The notes: generated by a model not told the origin, from the letters alone. 64,000 nt of DNA from Flagellimonas aequoris (GCF_003584165.1 NZ_QXFJ01000011.1:1-64000); one strand, 5' to 3'; numbered from the stretch's first letter, positions 1 to 10,303 are shown. Made by a program: numbers and translations.

Positions 1-1148
1 AGTTCCGCATCATAAATGATCTCTTCCTCAAAATCCACTTCTCCGTTATCCATCCATGCGCTTATGCTCTCCTTCCCAAATGCTTTTGCCTTTGCGGAGT
101 TGGACTGATCTTGCAGGTACTGCTTCAGGTCCTCGACTTCACCGGAGTCCCTGTGCTGGAAATACCATACGAACTGTTGGGGCGTTAGGGAGAGGTCGTG
201 TCCCAGGGAAAGGTGGTTCTTGGCCTTGAACATGGCCAGGTTGGTGACCCCGTTGTCGATCAGGTATCCGTCCACGATGTTCTTGATGTTGGAGTCGGAA
301 TTGTAATATCCCCTTTCTGCTTGGGACAGCTTTCCACTGGCAAATTCCTTGAGCTGAAATTCGTAGAGGGAGACATTTGTGGGCGCGGTGATGATATAGG
401 GGTCCTCGAACCCGGCCCCGCCACCGTTGCCGCCCTCCCCATTTCCCAGATCAGGTTCCCCGGGAATGCCGCTACCGGATCCCCCAATCAAACAGACCAT
501 GGATTCCTTGTAGAAGAGCCGGTCGTCGCCCGTGAGCTGTGCCTCCAAAATGCACATCTCCCCTGCGGGGTGATCGGTCCCCCCAAAGTGGCACCATAAT
601 TCCACCACGTCATAGCAAGTGTCGTTCTTTTCAACAATGCCAACATCCAGTCTTTCCAGGTCCAAGGAGAACAGTTCCCTTCTCCCCTCAAAGGAAAAGG
701 AGCCGTGTTCGGCAAGGGCACGGATACCATCCTTTAGGTGGTACCTGACCAGAAAAGCCTGCAGGTTGCCCGATGGATTCCGCTGTAGCACCAGGTTCTC
801 GAAGAAACTGCCATCGTTGCGGTCCCTTTTTATCGGAAAAGTATAGGATGTCACATCATCGTGCGTAATGACCTTTACCATGGAAGTGTCCACGGTAAAA
901 CCATAAAGATCGGAACCCATGTTTTTGGAAGTCGTTGTCCCGCCCATTGATGACAAGCGGGAAATCGCCGTACGAACAGGTTCGTCATTCAGATCCTGCA
1001 GTGACATCTGTTCCAGTGAGATATCTAATGGAATGGAGTCCTGTTCTTTTGGGTCGTCCTCTTGGGGCGGTGTCTCCCCAGGGCTACATGCGTTCAACAG
1101 AAGAAGGAACATCAGCAGCCCGATGGGGTACAAGCATAGTCTTTTCAT
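1..1148 (-). CDS. Surface lipoprotein of unknown function, C-terminus cut by window edge
   Basis: The frame is open from an ATG at 1146-1148 to the left edge (382 codons), so the gene is missing its 3' end. The N-terminus is a lipoprotein signal peptide with lipobox LLNAC (Cys21), followed by an acidic stretch. The middle has several cysteines (about residues 177-219), then a Gly-rich linker near 220-242, then a helical Leu/Glu-rich part ending in a GEVDF motif. I recall similar modular lipoproteins, often in several copies and with variable C-termini, from other Flavobacteriaceae, but no function is known to me. It is read away from the ATP synthase operon terminator, so it is probably its own unit. 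The TAnnTTTG promoter element is not clear upstream. Confidence 0.8.
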   Translation of the reverse strand, partial: MKRLCLYPIGLLMFLLLLNACSPGETPPQEDDPKEQDSIPLDISLEQMSLQDLNDEPVRTAISRLSSMGGTTTSKNMGSDLYGFTVDTSMVKVITHDDVTSYTFPIKRDRNDGSFFENLVLQRNPSGNLQAFLVRYHLKDGIRALAEHGSFSFEGRRELFSLDLERLDVGIVEKNDTCYDVVELWCHFGGTDHPAGEMCILEAQLTGDDRLFYKESMVCLIGGSGSGIPGEPDLGNGEGGNGGGAGFEDPYIITAPTNVSLYEFQLKEFASGKLSQAERGYYNSDSNIKNIVDGYLIDNGVTNLAMFKAKNHLSLGHDLSLTPQQFVWYFQHRDSGEVEDLKQYLQDQSNSAKAKAFGKESISAWMDNGEVDFEEEIIYDAE

Positions 1149-1468
1149 GCCTTGTCAGGTTAAGTTATCAAACAGTAAGGTAGTTGTGGGGTACAACATA
1201 CAAGCCTGGCCCGAGATCGATCAGGGAACAGGGACATTAAAAAATTGGTGTATGGGGTATATTGCTACGGAAAGCAAGGACAATATAGCTTTTTATAATG
1301 AAAAATCCTTTGTTTTGTAAAATATCCTGATATTTTCACAGGGAAGAGGTACAAAAACTGAAAGAAAACGAAAAGGCCACCCGAAGGTAGCCTTATCTGT
1401 TTTATGCTTTCTTGGAATTATCCGTTCAAAGCCTCGGCATATGAATATTTGGCCTCATTACTATCGGC
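1149..1468. other. Intergenic region between atpG and the lipoprotein gene
   Basis: This 320-bp gap holds the ATP synthase terminator (1363-1394) and a coding-like tail of 16 in-frame codons after the atpG stop (1418-1468). The rest, about 1149-1360, should contain the promoter of the leftward lipoprotein gene, but I could not point to a convincing element. A plus-strand open frame here (919-1320) has no protein-like features and overlaps the lipoprotein gene. Confidence 0.6.
1363..1394 (-). terminator. Rho-independent terminator of the ATP synthase operon
   Basis: On the minus strand a 9-bp stem (AAGGCTACC pairing with GGTGGCCTT, one G-U wobble) encloses a UUCG tetraloop closed by C-G, a very stable loop. 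It is followed by a T-rich run (TTCGTTTTC). It lies about 75 bp after the atpG stop, where the long leftward operon should end. Confidence 0.85.
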
Positions 1469-2329
1469 CTAATTGTTCAACGCCTCGGCTCCACCAACAA
1501 TTTCCAAAATCTCGTTGGTAATAGCAGCCTGTCGTGCCTTGTTATAGGTCAATTTCAATTGGTTCCTAAGTTCTTTGGCGTTGTCAGTAGCCTTGTGCAT
1601 GGCCGTCATACGGGCACCGTGCTCGCTGGCAAAAGAATCCCTGATGGCCTTGTACAATTGGGTCTTCAAGGATTTGGGGATCAATTGTTTTACAATTTCC
1701 ACTTTAGATGGCTCGAAAATATAGTCGGCAGCTTTAGAAGCATCGCCTTCCATACTTACAATGGGCAAAAATTGCTCGGACATCACAATTTGGGTAGCGG
1801 CATTCTTGAATTTGTTGTATACCAATTCAATCTTGTCGTAATTCCCAACGGTGAATTGCTCCATCAAAAACTCGGCGATTTCGGCAACATGGTCAAAAGT
1901 CAAATCATCGAACACTTTGCTGTGGTTGGCCACAATGGTGTTCTTTTTGCGAAGGATGTCGTTTCCTTTTTTACCTATGGACAGGAAATCCACTTGCTTG
2001 CCGGCATAGGTTTCGGCAACCAACGTATTGCATTGTTTGATGATGTTGGAATTGAATGCTCCACAAAGCCCTCTGTTTGAGGTGATGGCTACCACCAAAA
2101 CTTTGTTTACGGCCCTATTTTCGGCAAAAACGCTACCTCCATCGCCGTCCAAGCTGGCGCTCAGACCTTGAAGAAGTTCCGTTAGCTTATCCGCATAGGG
2201 GCGCATGGCCGTGATGGCATCCTGGGCCTTTTTCAACTTTGCGGCAGACACCATTTTCATGGCACTGGTAATCTGCATCGTTGAGCCGATGGATGAAATC
2301 CTATTCCGTATTTCCTTTAGATTCGCCAT
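1469..2329 (-). CDS. atpG: F1F0 ATP synthase gamma subunit
   Basis: This 286-residue protein is the rotating central stalk of F1, coupling the c-ring to catalysis in the alpha/beta hexamer. The N-terminus (MANLKEIRNRISSI..) and the C-terminal helix with the TYNKARQAAITNEILEIVGGAEAL region are the typical paired coiled-coil ends of the gamma subunit, and the length is normal. It is the last gene of the atp operon, 80 bp after atpA. Oddity: after the TAG stop the same frame continues for 16 codons and repeats the AEALN-type ending before a TAA, so the stop may be a recent change or the tail a local duplication. Confidence 0.98.
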   Translation of the reverse strand: MANLKEIRNRISSIGSTMQITSAMKMVSAAKLKKAQDAITAMRPYADKLTELLQGLSASLDGDGGSVFAENRAVNKVLVVAITSNRGLCGAFNSNIIKQCNTLVAETYAGKQVDFLSIGKKGNDILRKKNTIVANHSKVFDDLTFDHVAEIAEFLMEQFTVGNYDKIELVYNKFKNAATQIVMSEQFLPIVSMEGDASKAADYIFEPSKVEIVKQLIPKSLKTQLYKAIRDSFASEHGARMTAMHKATDNAKELRNQLKLTYNKARQAAITNEILEIVGGAEALNN

Positions 2330-2409
2330 ATAATTTTAGTAACTAGGTTCTAGTAGTTAGTATTGAGTTCGTGTTGATTTACTCTATACTAACCACTAAA
2401 TACTTTAGA

Positions 2410-3990
<1,581 letters not shown>

Positions 3991-3992
3991 TT

Positions 3993-4532
3993 TTATAGAC
4001 TATTTGTAAATTCTCTTTTTAATCCGTTCAACTTGTTCGCGATGCTCGCATCGTACTGGGTGTCGCCCACTCTTAGCACAAAACCGCCGAGAATGCTTTC
4101 GTCGACCTTGTTTTCAATGGTGACTTTGTTACCCGTGGCCTTGGTCACTTGGGCTAAGATTTTCTTCTCCAACTCGGGCGTCAAAGGAACGGCTGTGGTC
4201 ACGTAGGCCACTTCCTCACCTTTCATTTTTTCGTATTGGATGATGTATTTATAGGCCACTTCCTGCAACATCGCGATCCGTTTGTTGTCGAGCATGGTCT
4301 GCACGAGGCCTTTGGTGATCTCGTCGGCATCTTTGAAGACTTCCAACAAGACATTTTTCTTGATTTCCGATTTTACGATAGGGCTTTCCAAAAGACCTTG
4401 AAGCTCCTTGTTCTCGGAAATGGTGGCAGCAATGGTACGCATGTCCTTTTCCACGGCCTCTGCCGCTTTCTTCTCCACTGCGTAGTCCAACGTTGCCTTT
4501 GCGTAGCGTATGGCTGCCCTGTTCTCGTTCAT
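3993..4532 (-). CDS. atpH: F1F0 ATP synthase delta subunit
   Basis: A 179-residue OSCP/delta subunit that connects the top of F1 to the peripheral stalk. The N-terminal helical domain begins with an [19 protein letters not shown] segment, and the C-terminus has the signature region [21 protein letters not shown] just before the end. Length is normal. It lies between atpF (4-bp gap) and atpA (2-bp gap) in the standard b-delta-alpha order. Confidence 0.97.
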   Translation of the reverse strand: MNENRAAIRYAKATLDYAVEKKAAEAVEKDMRTIAATISENKELQGLLESPIVKSEIKKNVLLEVFKDADEITKGLVQTMLDNKRIAMLQEVAYKYIIQYEKMKGEEVAYVTTAVPLTPELEKKILAQVTKATGNKVTIENKVDESILGGFVLRVGDTQYDASIANKLNGLKREFTNSL

Positions 4533-4536
4533 GCGC

Positions 4537-5037
4537 TTAGTTCAATTTGATATCGCCCAACATATCGTCAACCAACTTAAGTTGTTTGTCTTTATTGGAC
4601 AGTTCTTCCTTGATTACTTTCTCGGCAATCTCCACAGAAAGGTTGGCAACCTGGGCCTTAATGTCGGCAACTGCAGCTTTCTTCTCAGCTTCAATGGTAG
4701 CCTGGGCCTGCTTAATCATTTTGTCGCCTTCCAACTGGGCTTGTTCCTTGGCCTCGGAAATAATGTTTTCCTTGATTTCCCTGGCTTCCTTCAAAAGGGT
4801 GTCCCTTTCTGCTCTGGCTTCTTTCAACAACTTTTCGCTGTCGGCAGTAACGTTCTGCATTTCCTTTTTGGCTGCCTCTGCGGCTTCAAGGGCGCCTTTG
4901 ATTCCTTCTTCCCTTTTTTCAACCGCTCCCAAAATAGGTTTCCAGGCATATTTGCGCAACAAAAGGAGTAGTCCTATAAAAAGCACCAACTGCCATACAA
5001 ACAATCCCAAGGAAAACTGTTCAAGTAACTTTTCCAT
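4537..5037 (-). CDS. atpF: F1F0 ATP synthase b subunit
   Basis: The 166-residue protein forms the peripheral stator stalk. It has one N-terminal membrane helix (about residues 9-28), then the AWKPILGAVEKREEGI segment typical of bacterial b subunits, then a long Ala/Glu/Lys-rich coiled coil. A single b gene implies a homodimeric stalk. It is followed after 4 bp by atpH, and preceded at 96 bp by atpE. Confidence 0.97.
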   Translation of the reverse strand: MEKLLEQFSLGLFVWQLVLFIGLLLLLRKYAWKPILGAVEKREEGIKGALEAAEAAKKEMQNVTADSEKLLKEARAERDTLLKEAREIKENIISEAKEQAQLEGDKMIKQAQATIEAEKKAAVADIKAQVANLSVEIAEKVIKEELSNKDKQLKLVDDMLGDIKLN

Positions 5038-5133
5038 TTATCTCTACTGTTTTTTTGAATCTTTTTAAACTATACCATTTTAAATGAAGGGCCACAGCCA
5101 ACCGCTATGGCCTTCACTTTTTCTTTCGGTGAA

Positions 5134-5325
5134 TTACGCTGCAAAAAGAGCGGCGAAACCGATACCTTCAATAAGGGCGGCTGCGATCAACATGGCAGTT
5201 TGAATCTTACCGGAAGCTTCTGGTTGACGGGCAATGGCTTCCATTGCTTGACCACCGATCCTACCGATACCCAATCCTGCTCCGATTACGATCAAACCGG
5301 CACCTACGATGTCTGGAATTGTCAT
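5134..5325 (-). CDS. atpE: F1F0 ATP synthase c subunit
   Basis: This 63-residue hairpin of two membrane helices forms the rotor ring. The polar loop carries the ARQPE segment (residues 32-36), and the second helix carries the ion-binding carboxylate Glu53 (LIEGIGFAA). Short c subunits of this size are normal in Flavobacteriia. It sits between atpB and atpF in the canonical a-c-b order. I cannot decide the coupling ion from sequence alone; H+ is the default for this family. Confidence 0.97.
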   Translation of the reverse strand: MTIPDIVGAGLIVIGAGLGIGRIGGQAMEAIARQPEASGKIQTAMLIAAALIEGIGFAALFAA

Positions 5326-5357
5326 GATATATGTATTTAAATATTAAACGTTCTTTA

Positions 5358-6497
5358 TTAATGATGATCATCTTCCACGGCCATCCCGAAATATAGGGCG
5401 GACAGCATGGTGAAAATATATGCCTGCAATGCGGCCACCAACAATTCCAATAAGGAAAGTGCAAATGCCAATGCAAACGATAATGGGCTACCTATCCAGT
5501 TCTTGAATATGAACATAAGCCCGATGATGCTCATCAGTACCACGTGGCCCGCCGTGATGTTGGCATACAAACGAATCATCAACGAAAATGGTTTGATGAA
5601 GGTCCCCAACAATTCAATCGGCGCCAATATGATCTTCATGGGAACAGGCACACCTGGCATCCAGAAGATGTGTTTCCAGTAGTTCTTGTTTCCAGAAAAT
5701 GTGGTAATCAAATACGTAATCAATGCAAGGGCGAAGGTAACCGCGATGTTGTTGGTTACGTTCACGCCCAGTGGGGTAAGTCCCAACAGGTTGATGATCC
5801 ACACAAAAAAGAACACGGTGAGTAAGTAACTCATATACTTTTTGTACTTGTGTTCCCCAATGTTGGGAACAGCAATTTCGTCGCGCACAAAAATCACCAA
5901 AGGCTCCAATGCCCTTCCAAGACCTCTGGGCATATTGCTCTTTTTGTAGTTTTTGGCCACAGCACGGAACATCAAAAACATCAATAAGCCGACAAGCGCA
6001 ATGAAAACCACGTTTTTGGTAATGGAAAAATCCAACGGTTTTTCATTGGTCGGGTGCGCGTCCATAACCACAAGATTCTCACCAAATGCATCCTCCTCAT
6101 GTGTCTCAGGCTTGTGGTGTTCATCAAAATGAATTGTTCCTTCCGCGTCTGTTTTATAAATTTTATTGTGATATAGGGCATAGTAATTTCCATCCACTTC
6201 GGCAACCCCTTCGCCATGCTCCAACTGGGCAGAAGAAAATACTTTCAAGCCATTGTCCCACAGAATCACTGGCAACGGAAACCCAATGTTCTTGTGTTCC
6301 CCTTCATCGGTTGTGTAGGAATAAAAGGTGAAATCATGTGAATCCAGAAGGTGGTGGTCGATATATTCCTTGATTTCGGTCTTCAAATCATGGGCGCCGG
6401 ATTCAACTTCCTCTCCCTCATGGTTTTGGGCCGACACAAATCCCGTAATCATTATGAATACGGCAACTAAATTTCTACTTACAAAAGAATATCGCAT
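5358..6497 (-). CDS. atpB: F1F0 ATP synthase a subunit with extracytoplasmic N-terminal region
   Basis: The stator channel subunit of F0 (379 residues). I chose the ATG at 6495-6497 over the one at 6533, because the shorter form begins directly with a signal-like segment (MRYSFVSRNLVAVF..) and a TATTTTTG promoter element overlaps the longer start. A His/Glu-rich region of roughly 125 residues precedes the membrane part; such an extension is typical in Bacteroidota. The conserved channel motif MIRLYANITAGH carries the essential arginine (about residue 309). A His-rich tail ends the protein. Confidence 0.97.
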   Translation of the reverse strand: MRYSFVSRNLVAVFIMITGFVSAQNHEGEEVESGAHDLKTEIKEYIDHHLLDSHDFTFYSYTTDEGEHKNIGFPLPVILWDNGLKVFSSAQLEHGEGVAEVDGNYYALYHNKIYKTDAEGTIHFDEHHKPETHEEDAFGENLVVMDAHPTNEKPLDFSITKNVVFIALVGLLMFLMFRAVAKNYKKSNMPRGLGRALEPLVIFVRDEIAVPNIGEHKYKKYMSYLLTVFFFVWIINLLGLTPLGVNVTNNIAVTFALALITYLITTFSGNKNYWKHIFWMPGVPVPMKIILAPIELLGTFIKPFSLMIRLYANITAGHVVLMSIIGLMFIFKNWIGSPLSFALAFALSLLELLVAALQAYIFTMLSALYFGMAVEDDHH

Positions 6498-6530
6498 ATC
6501 ACTGCAACTATGGGTGCTCAAAAATTGGTG

Positions 6531-6538
6531 CAAAAATA
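6531..6538 (-). promoter_or_regulatory. Likely internal promoter (-7 box) before atpB
   Basis: TATTTTTG on the minus strand matches the Bacteroidota -7 consensus TAnnTTTG and lies 33 bp before the chosen atpB start, inside a 119-bp gap of the operon. A T-rich stretch sits about 19 bp further upstream, where the -33 element would be, but it is not a clean TTTG. It would let the F0F1 genes be expressed independently of sprE. Confidence 0.45.
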
Positions 6539-6616
6539 CATTCCTTGTTCAAAAGAAAAAAGCTTTTTACACTATTATTTATGCCTTTGATTTTTTTGCC
6601 AAAATCTTGGGCTTTT

Positions 6617-7006
6617 TCACACAGTATTAAGCAGTTTCACCAAAAAGTAAGTTTCCAGAAAAAGGGAAAATAGGTACGGGACAAAAAAAGCTAGGGAATC
6701 CGCACGTTCCAAAACGCCGTCCAAGTTGTACCCCGGATAGAGAAAAATGAAGAAAAGCACAAATTTTATCAAACTCCCACCCAAGAAAAAGAAGCCAAGG
6801 AGGTCCCGGTATTTGTCCCTGAAAAAATAGATGGCAAAAAACACTAGGGAAGCCATGATCATATTTAACACATAACTTTTTACCAGTTGGTTGCCATACG
6901 GGTCAAGGCCTTGGTTTTGCAAAACCCAAGAATGGCCGAAAAAAAGGAGGGTCAGACCTACCAAAAGAAGGGTTAGAAAAAAGAAGGGGAACGACCTGAT
7001 GTTCAA
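6617..7006 (-). CDS. DUF6168 family small membrane protein
   Basis: About 129 residues with four predicted membrane helices and short loops, of unknown function. It occupies the position between the AtpI/AtpZ-like gene and atpB that this family often holds in flavobacterial ATP synthase operons, so a role in F0 assembly is possible but unproven. No in-frame ATG lies before the first helix except far inside the upstream gene. The best start is the TTG at 7004-7006, which overlaps the TGA of the upstream gene (TTGA), pointing to translational coupling. The alternative ATG at 7117 would add 37 residues encoded inside atpZ, which I consider unlikely. Confidence 0.75.
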   Translation of the reverse strand: MNIRSFPFFFLTLLLVGLTLLFFGHSWVLQNQGLDPYGNQLVKSYVLNMIMASLVFFAIYFFRDKYRDLLGFFFLGGSLIKFVLFFIFLYPGYNLDGVLERADSLAFFVPYLFSLFLETYFLVKLLNTV

Positions 7007-7236
7007 TTGTTTATTCTTTTCAATTGCTGAATGACCAAATATATGGAAATGGCCACACCCAAAATGGTACAGATGGGCATAAAGACCTTTTCGGTCCCGA
7101 AATGGCCATCCAGCCATTTTCCCCCTTGTACCGCCAAATAAATAACAATGCCCATTTGAATGGCCGAACCAGACAAACGGGCTGCTGTATTTAAATTGTT
7201 CTTTATGTTCTTCTTAGGAGACTTTTGCTGGCTCAT
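7003..7236 (-). CDS. AtpZ/AtpI-like ATP synthase accessory membrane protein
   Basis: A 77-residue protein with two membrane helices (residues about 26-44 and 52-70). It has the G..G.WLD motif of the AtpZ/AtpI family between them, and a basic N-terminus (MSQQKSPKK). The family assists F0 assembly or ion supply to the c-ring. The ATG at 7234-7236 lies inside the end of the bactofilin gene (23-bp overlap); the longer frame from 7308 is just the bactofilin region read out of phase. Context before atpB supports the assignment. Confidence 0.85.
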   Translation of the reverse strand: MSQQKSPKKNIKNNLNTAARLSGSAIQMGIVIYLAVQGGKWLDGHFGTEKVFMPICTILGVAISIYLVIQQLKRINN

Positions 7237-7642
7237 TGCTCTTAGTGGTCTCCAGTTTGGGAGAAGAAGCAGGAGCAGCGGCAGCTTTACCCATGGTACA
7301 GGCAGCATTGAAGGTAGCCCCTGGCTCTACGGCCAACTTGGCCACGCTTACGGTTCCTTCGATCACTGCGGAAGCTTTTAGGGAAAGAAGGTCCTTCACC
7401 ATAAGCTCGCCGTTGAACTTGCCCTCGATATCGGCATTCACACATTCCACTTTCCCATGGATGTAGCCGTCTTTACCAATGACCACCTTGCCGGAAGTCT
7501 TTACGTTGCCTTCCAATTTTCCGTCGATTCTAAAATCGGCTTCGGAAGTGATATCACCTTTAATTTTCGTGTTCTTCTCAATTCTGTTGGGTTGTCCGCC
7601 AAATTCATTCATAGGTCGTGGTTTTTTGTTGTCAGAAAACAT
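7214..7642 (-). CDS. Bactofilin (polymer-forming cytoskeletal protein)
   Basis: The 142-residue protein has the bactofilin beta-helix core at about residues 20-110 (repeated I.G....A....I.G pattern, e.g. TKIKGDITSEADFRIDGKLEG) with short disordered ends. Bactofilins assemble into nucleotide-free filaments at the inner membrane and position cell-wall or envelope machines. It begins 6 bp after sprE, and its end overlaps the next gene by 23 bp, so it is embedded in the sprE-atp operon. This order is recurrent in Flavobacteriia, as far as I recall. Confidence 0.92.
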   Translation of the reverse strand: MFSDNKKPRPMNEFGGQPNRIEKNTKIKGDITSEADFRIDGKLEGNVKTSGKVVIGKDGYIHGKVECVNADIEGKFNGELMVKDLLSLKASAVIEGTVSVAKLAVEPGATFNAACTMGKAAAAPASSPKLETTKSNEPAKVS

Positions 7643-7648
7643 TGTGTT

Positions 7649-10201
7649 CTAAGGTTTTGGGGTTAAAATTTGTGCTTTGTATGATTCTAAGTTCTTGTGG
7701 ACCTGGATGATTTTGTAGTTGTCCGATAAAACTACGAAATTCTCATCTTTAATGCGGTAGTCCTTATTGTTTTTTATAAGCTCGGCAAAGCCCAGGGCAA
7801 AGTCTTGCGACCTGAAACCATGCACCACCACAAACTCATCCTCGAGGTTATAGATGTCCTTGGAGACAATATTTTTATAGTGCAGTTCCTTGATGGCTTC
7901 TTCCAAACGGGTCTTGAGCGCCAACGCTTTTTCATCATCCCGAATCTTAAATGGGAACACCACTTTCCAATTGCCGGCACCTGTAGAGCCCGTCTCTGGG
8001 GAAAATTCCTTGTTCTCCAATTTCGGCAATTGTTCCTCCACAATCTGCTCCGCTTTCTTTCCTTCCGGATTGTTGGGATAGGTCAAGGCCACATAGTTCA
8101 ACGCTTCCTTGAATGGCTCAAACCCTTGAAGACGGCCAATGGCATTTGCTTTCAACATTTCGAACTTGGGTACGATCGGGTCACCCGTAAACTTATTGAT
8201 GTATTCTTGCGATTGCGTGATCACCCTGAGAAACTCCTGTTGCTCGTACAATTTGTAAAGGGCATCATACCGCGCATCGGGACTATCGGTATTCCCTTCC
8301 AACACCGCCTGTGGGTTCAGCAAGATTTCTGCATAACGGGTATCAGGATGGTTCAGGATGATGTCCTGCTTCATGTTCTGGGCCAATGGGCTACCGGATT
8401 CCTCATAAATCTTGTATAGATTATATTTGGATGGAAGGATAAGTCTTTCTTCGGGGTCAGAAGCTAAAACGCGCTCCAATTTGGCCGCGGCCAGCATATT
8501 GTCCTTGAACTTTTCCATATAGATCAGACCCAATTGATAGTTGGCAAAGTTCCGCTCGGTCTTTAAGCTATCTATGACACCAACATCCGTAGGGATTCTT
8601 CCCAAATAAAAGTCCAGGGAATATTTTTGGTCCTCGGTCAGGTTTTGGGGTTGGCCGTTCTCCGCAATTGCCTCGCCCGTTGCCTCGGAAACCAAGGTTC
8701 GGGATTTGTTGCTCCAGCGCCAGTCATCTTCCAAGGTTCTATTGCCCCATTGGGTCTTGAACTCATTTTTACCATACCCCAAACTGGTGATGTTGTAAAA
8801 ATAAAACTTGCCCTTGTTCTCCTTGCCGCCCTTGCTGTTGGCAAAAGTGGCAAACCCGGCCGCAGCACGTTTCTGCTCTTTCTCGGCAGCGGCTTCGTCC
8901 TTGCGTTTCAGCTCGGCGATAAAATCTTCAAAATAGGCCTTTCGCTCCGCTTCCGGCATTTGATATAGGGTAATGATGCTGTCCGCATTTTGAACAATGT
9001 CCTCGTATTTGATCACATCTTCCAAGTTGTCCAACTTTTTCTTGATGTTGCGGTGTTGTCTTGTATTCTCAGCCAAGTTGGTCAAGGTGCTGTCATAATA
9101 GGCCCCTGCTGTTTTGTATTCGTCCTGGTCAAAATAGTAATCGGCCAAACTTTGGTAGTTAAGGGCGTTCAGTTTCTTTTCTCCTTGGGTAGCCCGAAGG
9201 GATTTGTTGTAATAGGTCAAGGCCAGACTATCGGATCCATTGGTCAGATGGAACTGGGCCACTTCACGATAAATCTTGTCCAAAAAGGGTCGGTTCTCCC
9301 GATTCTCTTCCAAATCGGTGAGGTACTCCAACATGTCCTCTTTATTGGAATCCGTTAGTTCGGTATTCTGGATTTTTTTCAAATGCGCATTGATCATGTA
9401 CACCCTGGGAGACTTTCGGTTGAGCGCAATGACCTTATCAAAAGCATAGTTGGCACTGTCCTTATGCCCCAATTGGTTGTACAACTGCCCGATAATGAAC
9501 AGGTAACGGCCCTTCTCGGGATTCTTTTTGGTGTATGCCTGTGCCACTTTCAATTTTTGGATGGCCGTATCGGGAGCGTTCAGGTTGATGTAGCATTGCG
9601 CCAAAACGGCATTGGCATCGGCATATTCCTGATCCTTCAAACTTTCATATTTGAACAACCTTTTTAGGTTTTTGATGGCCACTTCGGGATTGTCCAATCG
9701 CATGTTGGTCTTTTCCCGCCAAATGGTGGCTTCGTTCAATTTATCGCTTTGTGTATACTTTCTCAGGATATAGTTGAAGGATTCCAAAGCGGGAATATAG
9801 CGTTGGTCAAAATATCTGGCCTTGCCCAACAATAGGAAAGCTTCATCTGTTTGGGGATTCCGCTCTTCGTCCTTAATGTCCATGCTATGCTTTTGAATGG
9901 CCTTGGTGGCCTTCTCCTCCGCAATGATGAAGTTGGGGTTGTTGTCCTCGGAATCGAGTTTGATCTCATCGGTAACCTCCAAGCGTTCCACGGGAAGTAT
10001 CTCCCAATAGTCATCGCTGTAACCGCTATTGAGTTCTTCGCGACCTTTTTCAAAGGCAAGATTCCCATTGTACAAAGTGTTGTACTTGGTGTTCAGTGCG
10101 TGCCAATTTCTGTTGATGAATTTGTCTTTTTGGGTGGAGCAAGCGTTAAATGCCTGTCCCCCAACAACCATGGCTATAAAAAGTGCGTGACGAAATTTCA
10201 A
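7649..10201 (-). CDS. sprE: Gliding motility / type IX secretion lipoprotein SprE (PorW)
   Basis: An 850-residue outer-membrane-associated lipoprotein needed for type IX secretion and gliding in flavobacteria. The signal peptide ends in lipobox FNAC. The mature start (STQKDKFINRNWHALNTKYN) is typical of the family, followed by many TPR-like helical repeats over about residues 90-480 and a C-terminal region with further repeats. The start codon is TTG at 10199-10201: an in-frame stop lies a few codons upstream and the next ATG would delete the charged signal-peptide start. It opens the operon continuing into bactofilin and the ATP synthase. Confidence 0.93.
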   Translation of the reverse strand: MKFRHALFIAMVVGGQAFNACSTQKDKFINRNWHALNTKYNTLYNGNLAFEKGREELNSGYSDDYWEILPVERLEVTDEIKLDSEDNNPNFIIAEEKATKAIQKHSMDIKDEERNPQTDEAFLLLGKARYFDQRYIPALESFNYILRKYTQSDKLNEATIWREKTNMRLDNPEVAIKNLKRLFKYESLKDQEYADANAVLAQCYINLNAPDTAIQKLKVAQAYTKKNPEKGRYLFIIGQLYNQLGHKDSANYAFDKVIALNRKSPRVYMINAHLKKIQNTELTDSNKEDMLEYLTDLEENRENRPFLDKIYREVAQFHLTNGSDSLALTYYNKSLRATQGEKKLNALNYQSLADYYFDQDEYKTAGAYYDSTLTNLAENTRQHRNIKKKLDNLEDVIKYEDIVQNADSIITLYQMPEAERKAYFEDFIAELKRKDEAAAEKEQKRAAAGFATFANSKGGKENKGKFYFYNITSLGYGKNEFKTQWGNRTLEDDWRWSNKSRTLVSEATGEAIAENGQPQNLTEDQKYSLDFYLGRIPTDVGVIDSLKTERNFANYQLGLIYMEKFKDNMLAAAKLERVLASDPEERLILPSKYNLYKIYEESGSPLAQNMKQDIILNHPDTRYAEILLNPQAVLEGNTDSPDARYDALYKLYEQQEFLRVITQSQEYINKFTGDPIVPKFEMLKANAIGRLQGFEPFKEALNYVALTYPNNPEGKKAEQIVEEQLPKLENKEFSPETGSTGAGNWKVVFPFKIRDDEKALALKTRLEEAIKELHYKNIVSKDIYNLEDEFVVVHGFRSQDFALGFAELIKNNKDYRIKDENFVVLSDNYKIIQVHKNLESYKAQILTPKP

Positions 10202-10303
10202 AATTATCGATAAACGTGTGTAACCTTAACTCAAAAAAGTTCAGATTATTATAAGGCTTATCGATAAAATACAAGAATTGTTTTTATTGTCCTTTTAAGG
10301 GCC
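10202..10303. promoter_or_regulatory. sprE upstream region with two identical TTATCGATAA palindromes
   Basis: The 10-bp palindrome TTATCGATAA occurs at 10204-10213 and again at 10258-10267, in the 102-bp gap upstream of sprE. The spacing between centres is 54 bp. Paired palindromes in an operon promoter region could be a regulator site, but AT-rich palindromes of this size also arise by chance. No regulator is identified. Confidence 0.3.

Noticed and set aside
919..1320. Plus-strand open frame of 133 codons
   Set aside because: It lies largely antisense to the clear lipoprotein gene (1-1148, minus), whose signal peptide and lipobox are convincing; the plus-strand product is low-complexity and has no family features.
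6498..6533. Upstream start of atpB at 6533
   Set aside because: The 12 extra residues are not signal-like, and a TATTTTTG promoter box overlaps that start.
7007..7117. ATG at 7117 as the start of the DUF6168 gene
   Set aside because: The 37 extra residues would be encoded wholly inside the AtpZ-like gene in another frame and are His/Gly-rich with no membrane segment; the TTG overlapping the upstream stop fits better.
10199..10206. TAATTTTG as a promoter -7 box of sprE
   Set aside because: Its last three bases are the TTG start codon itself, so a transcript from it could not include the start.
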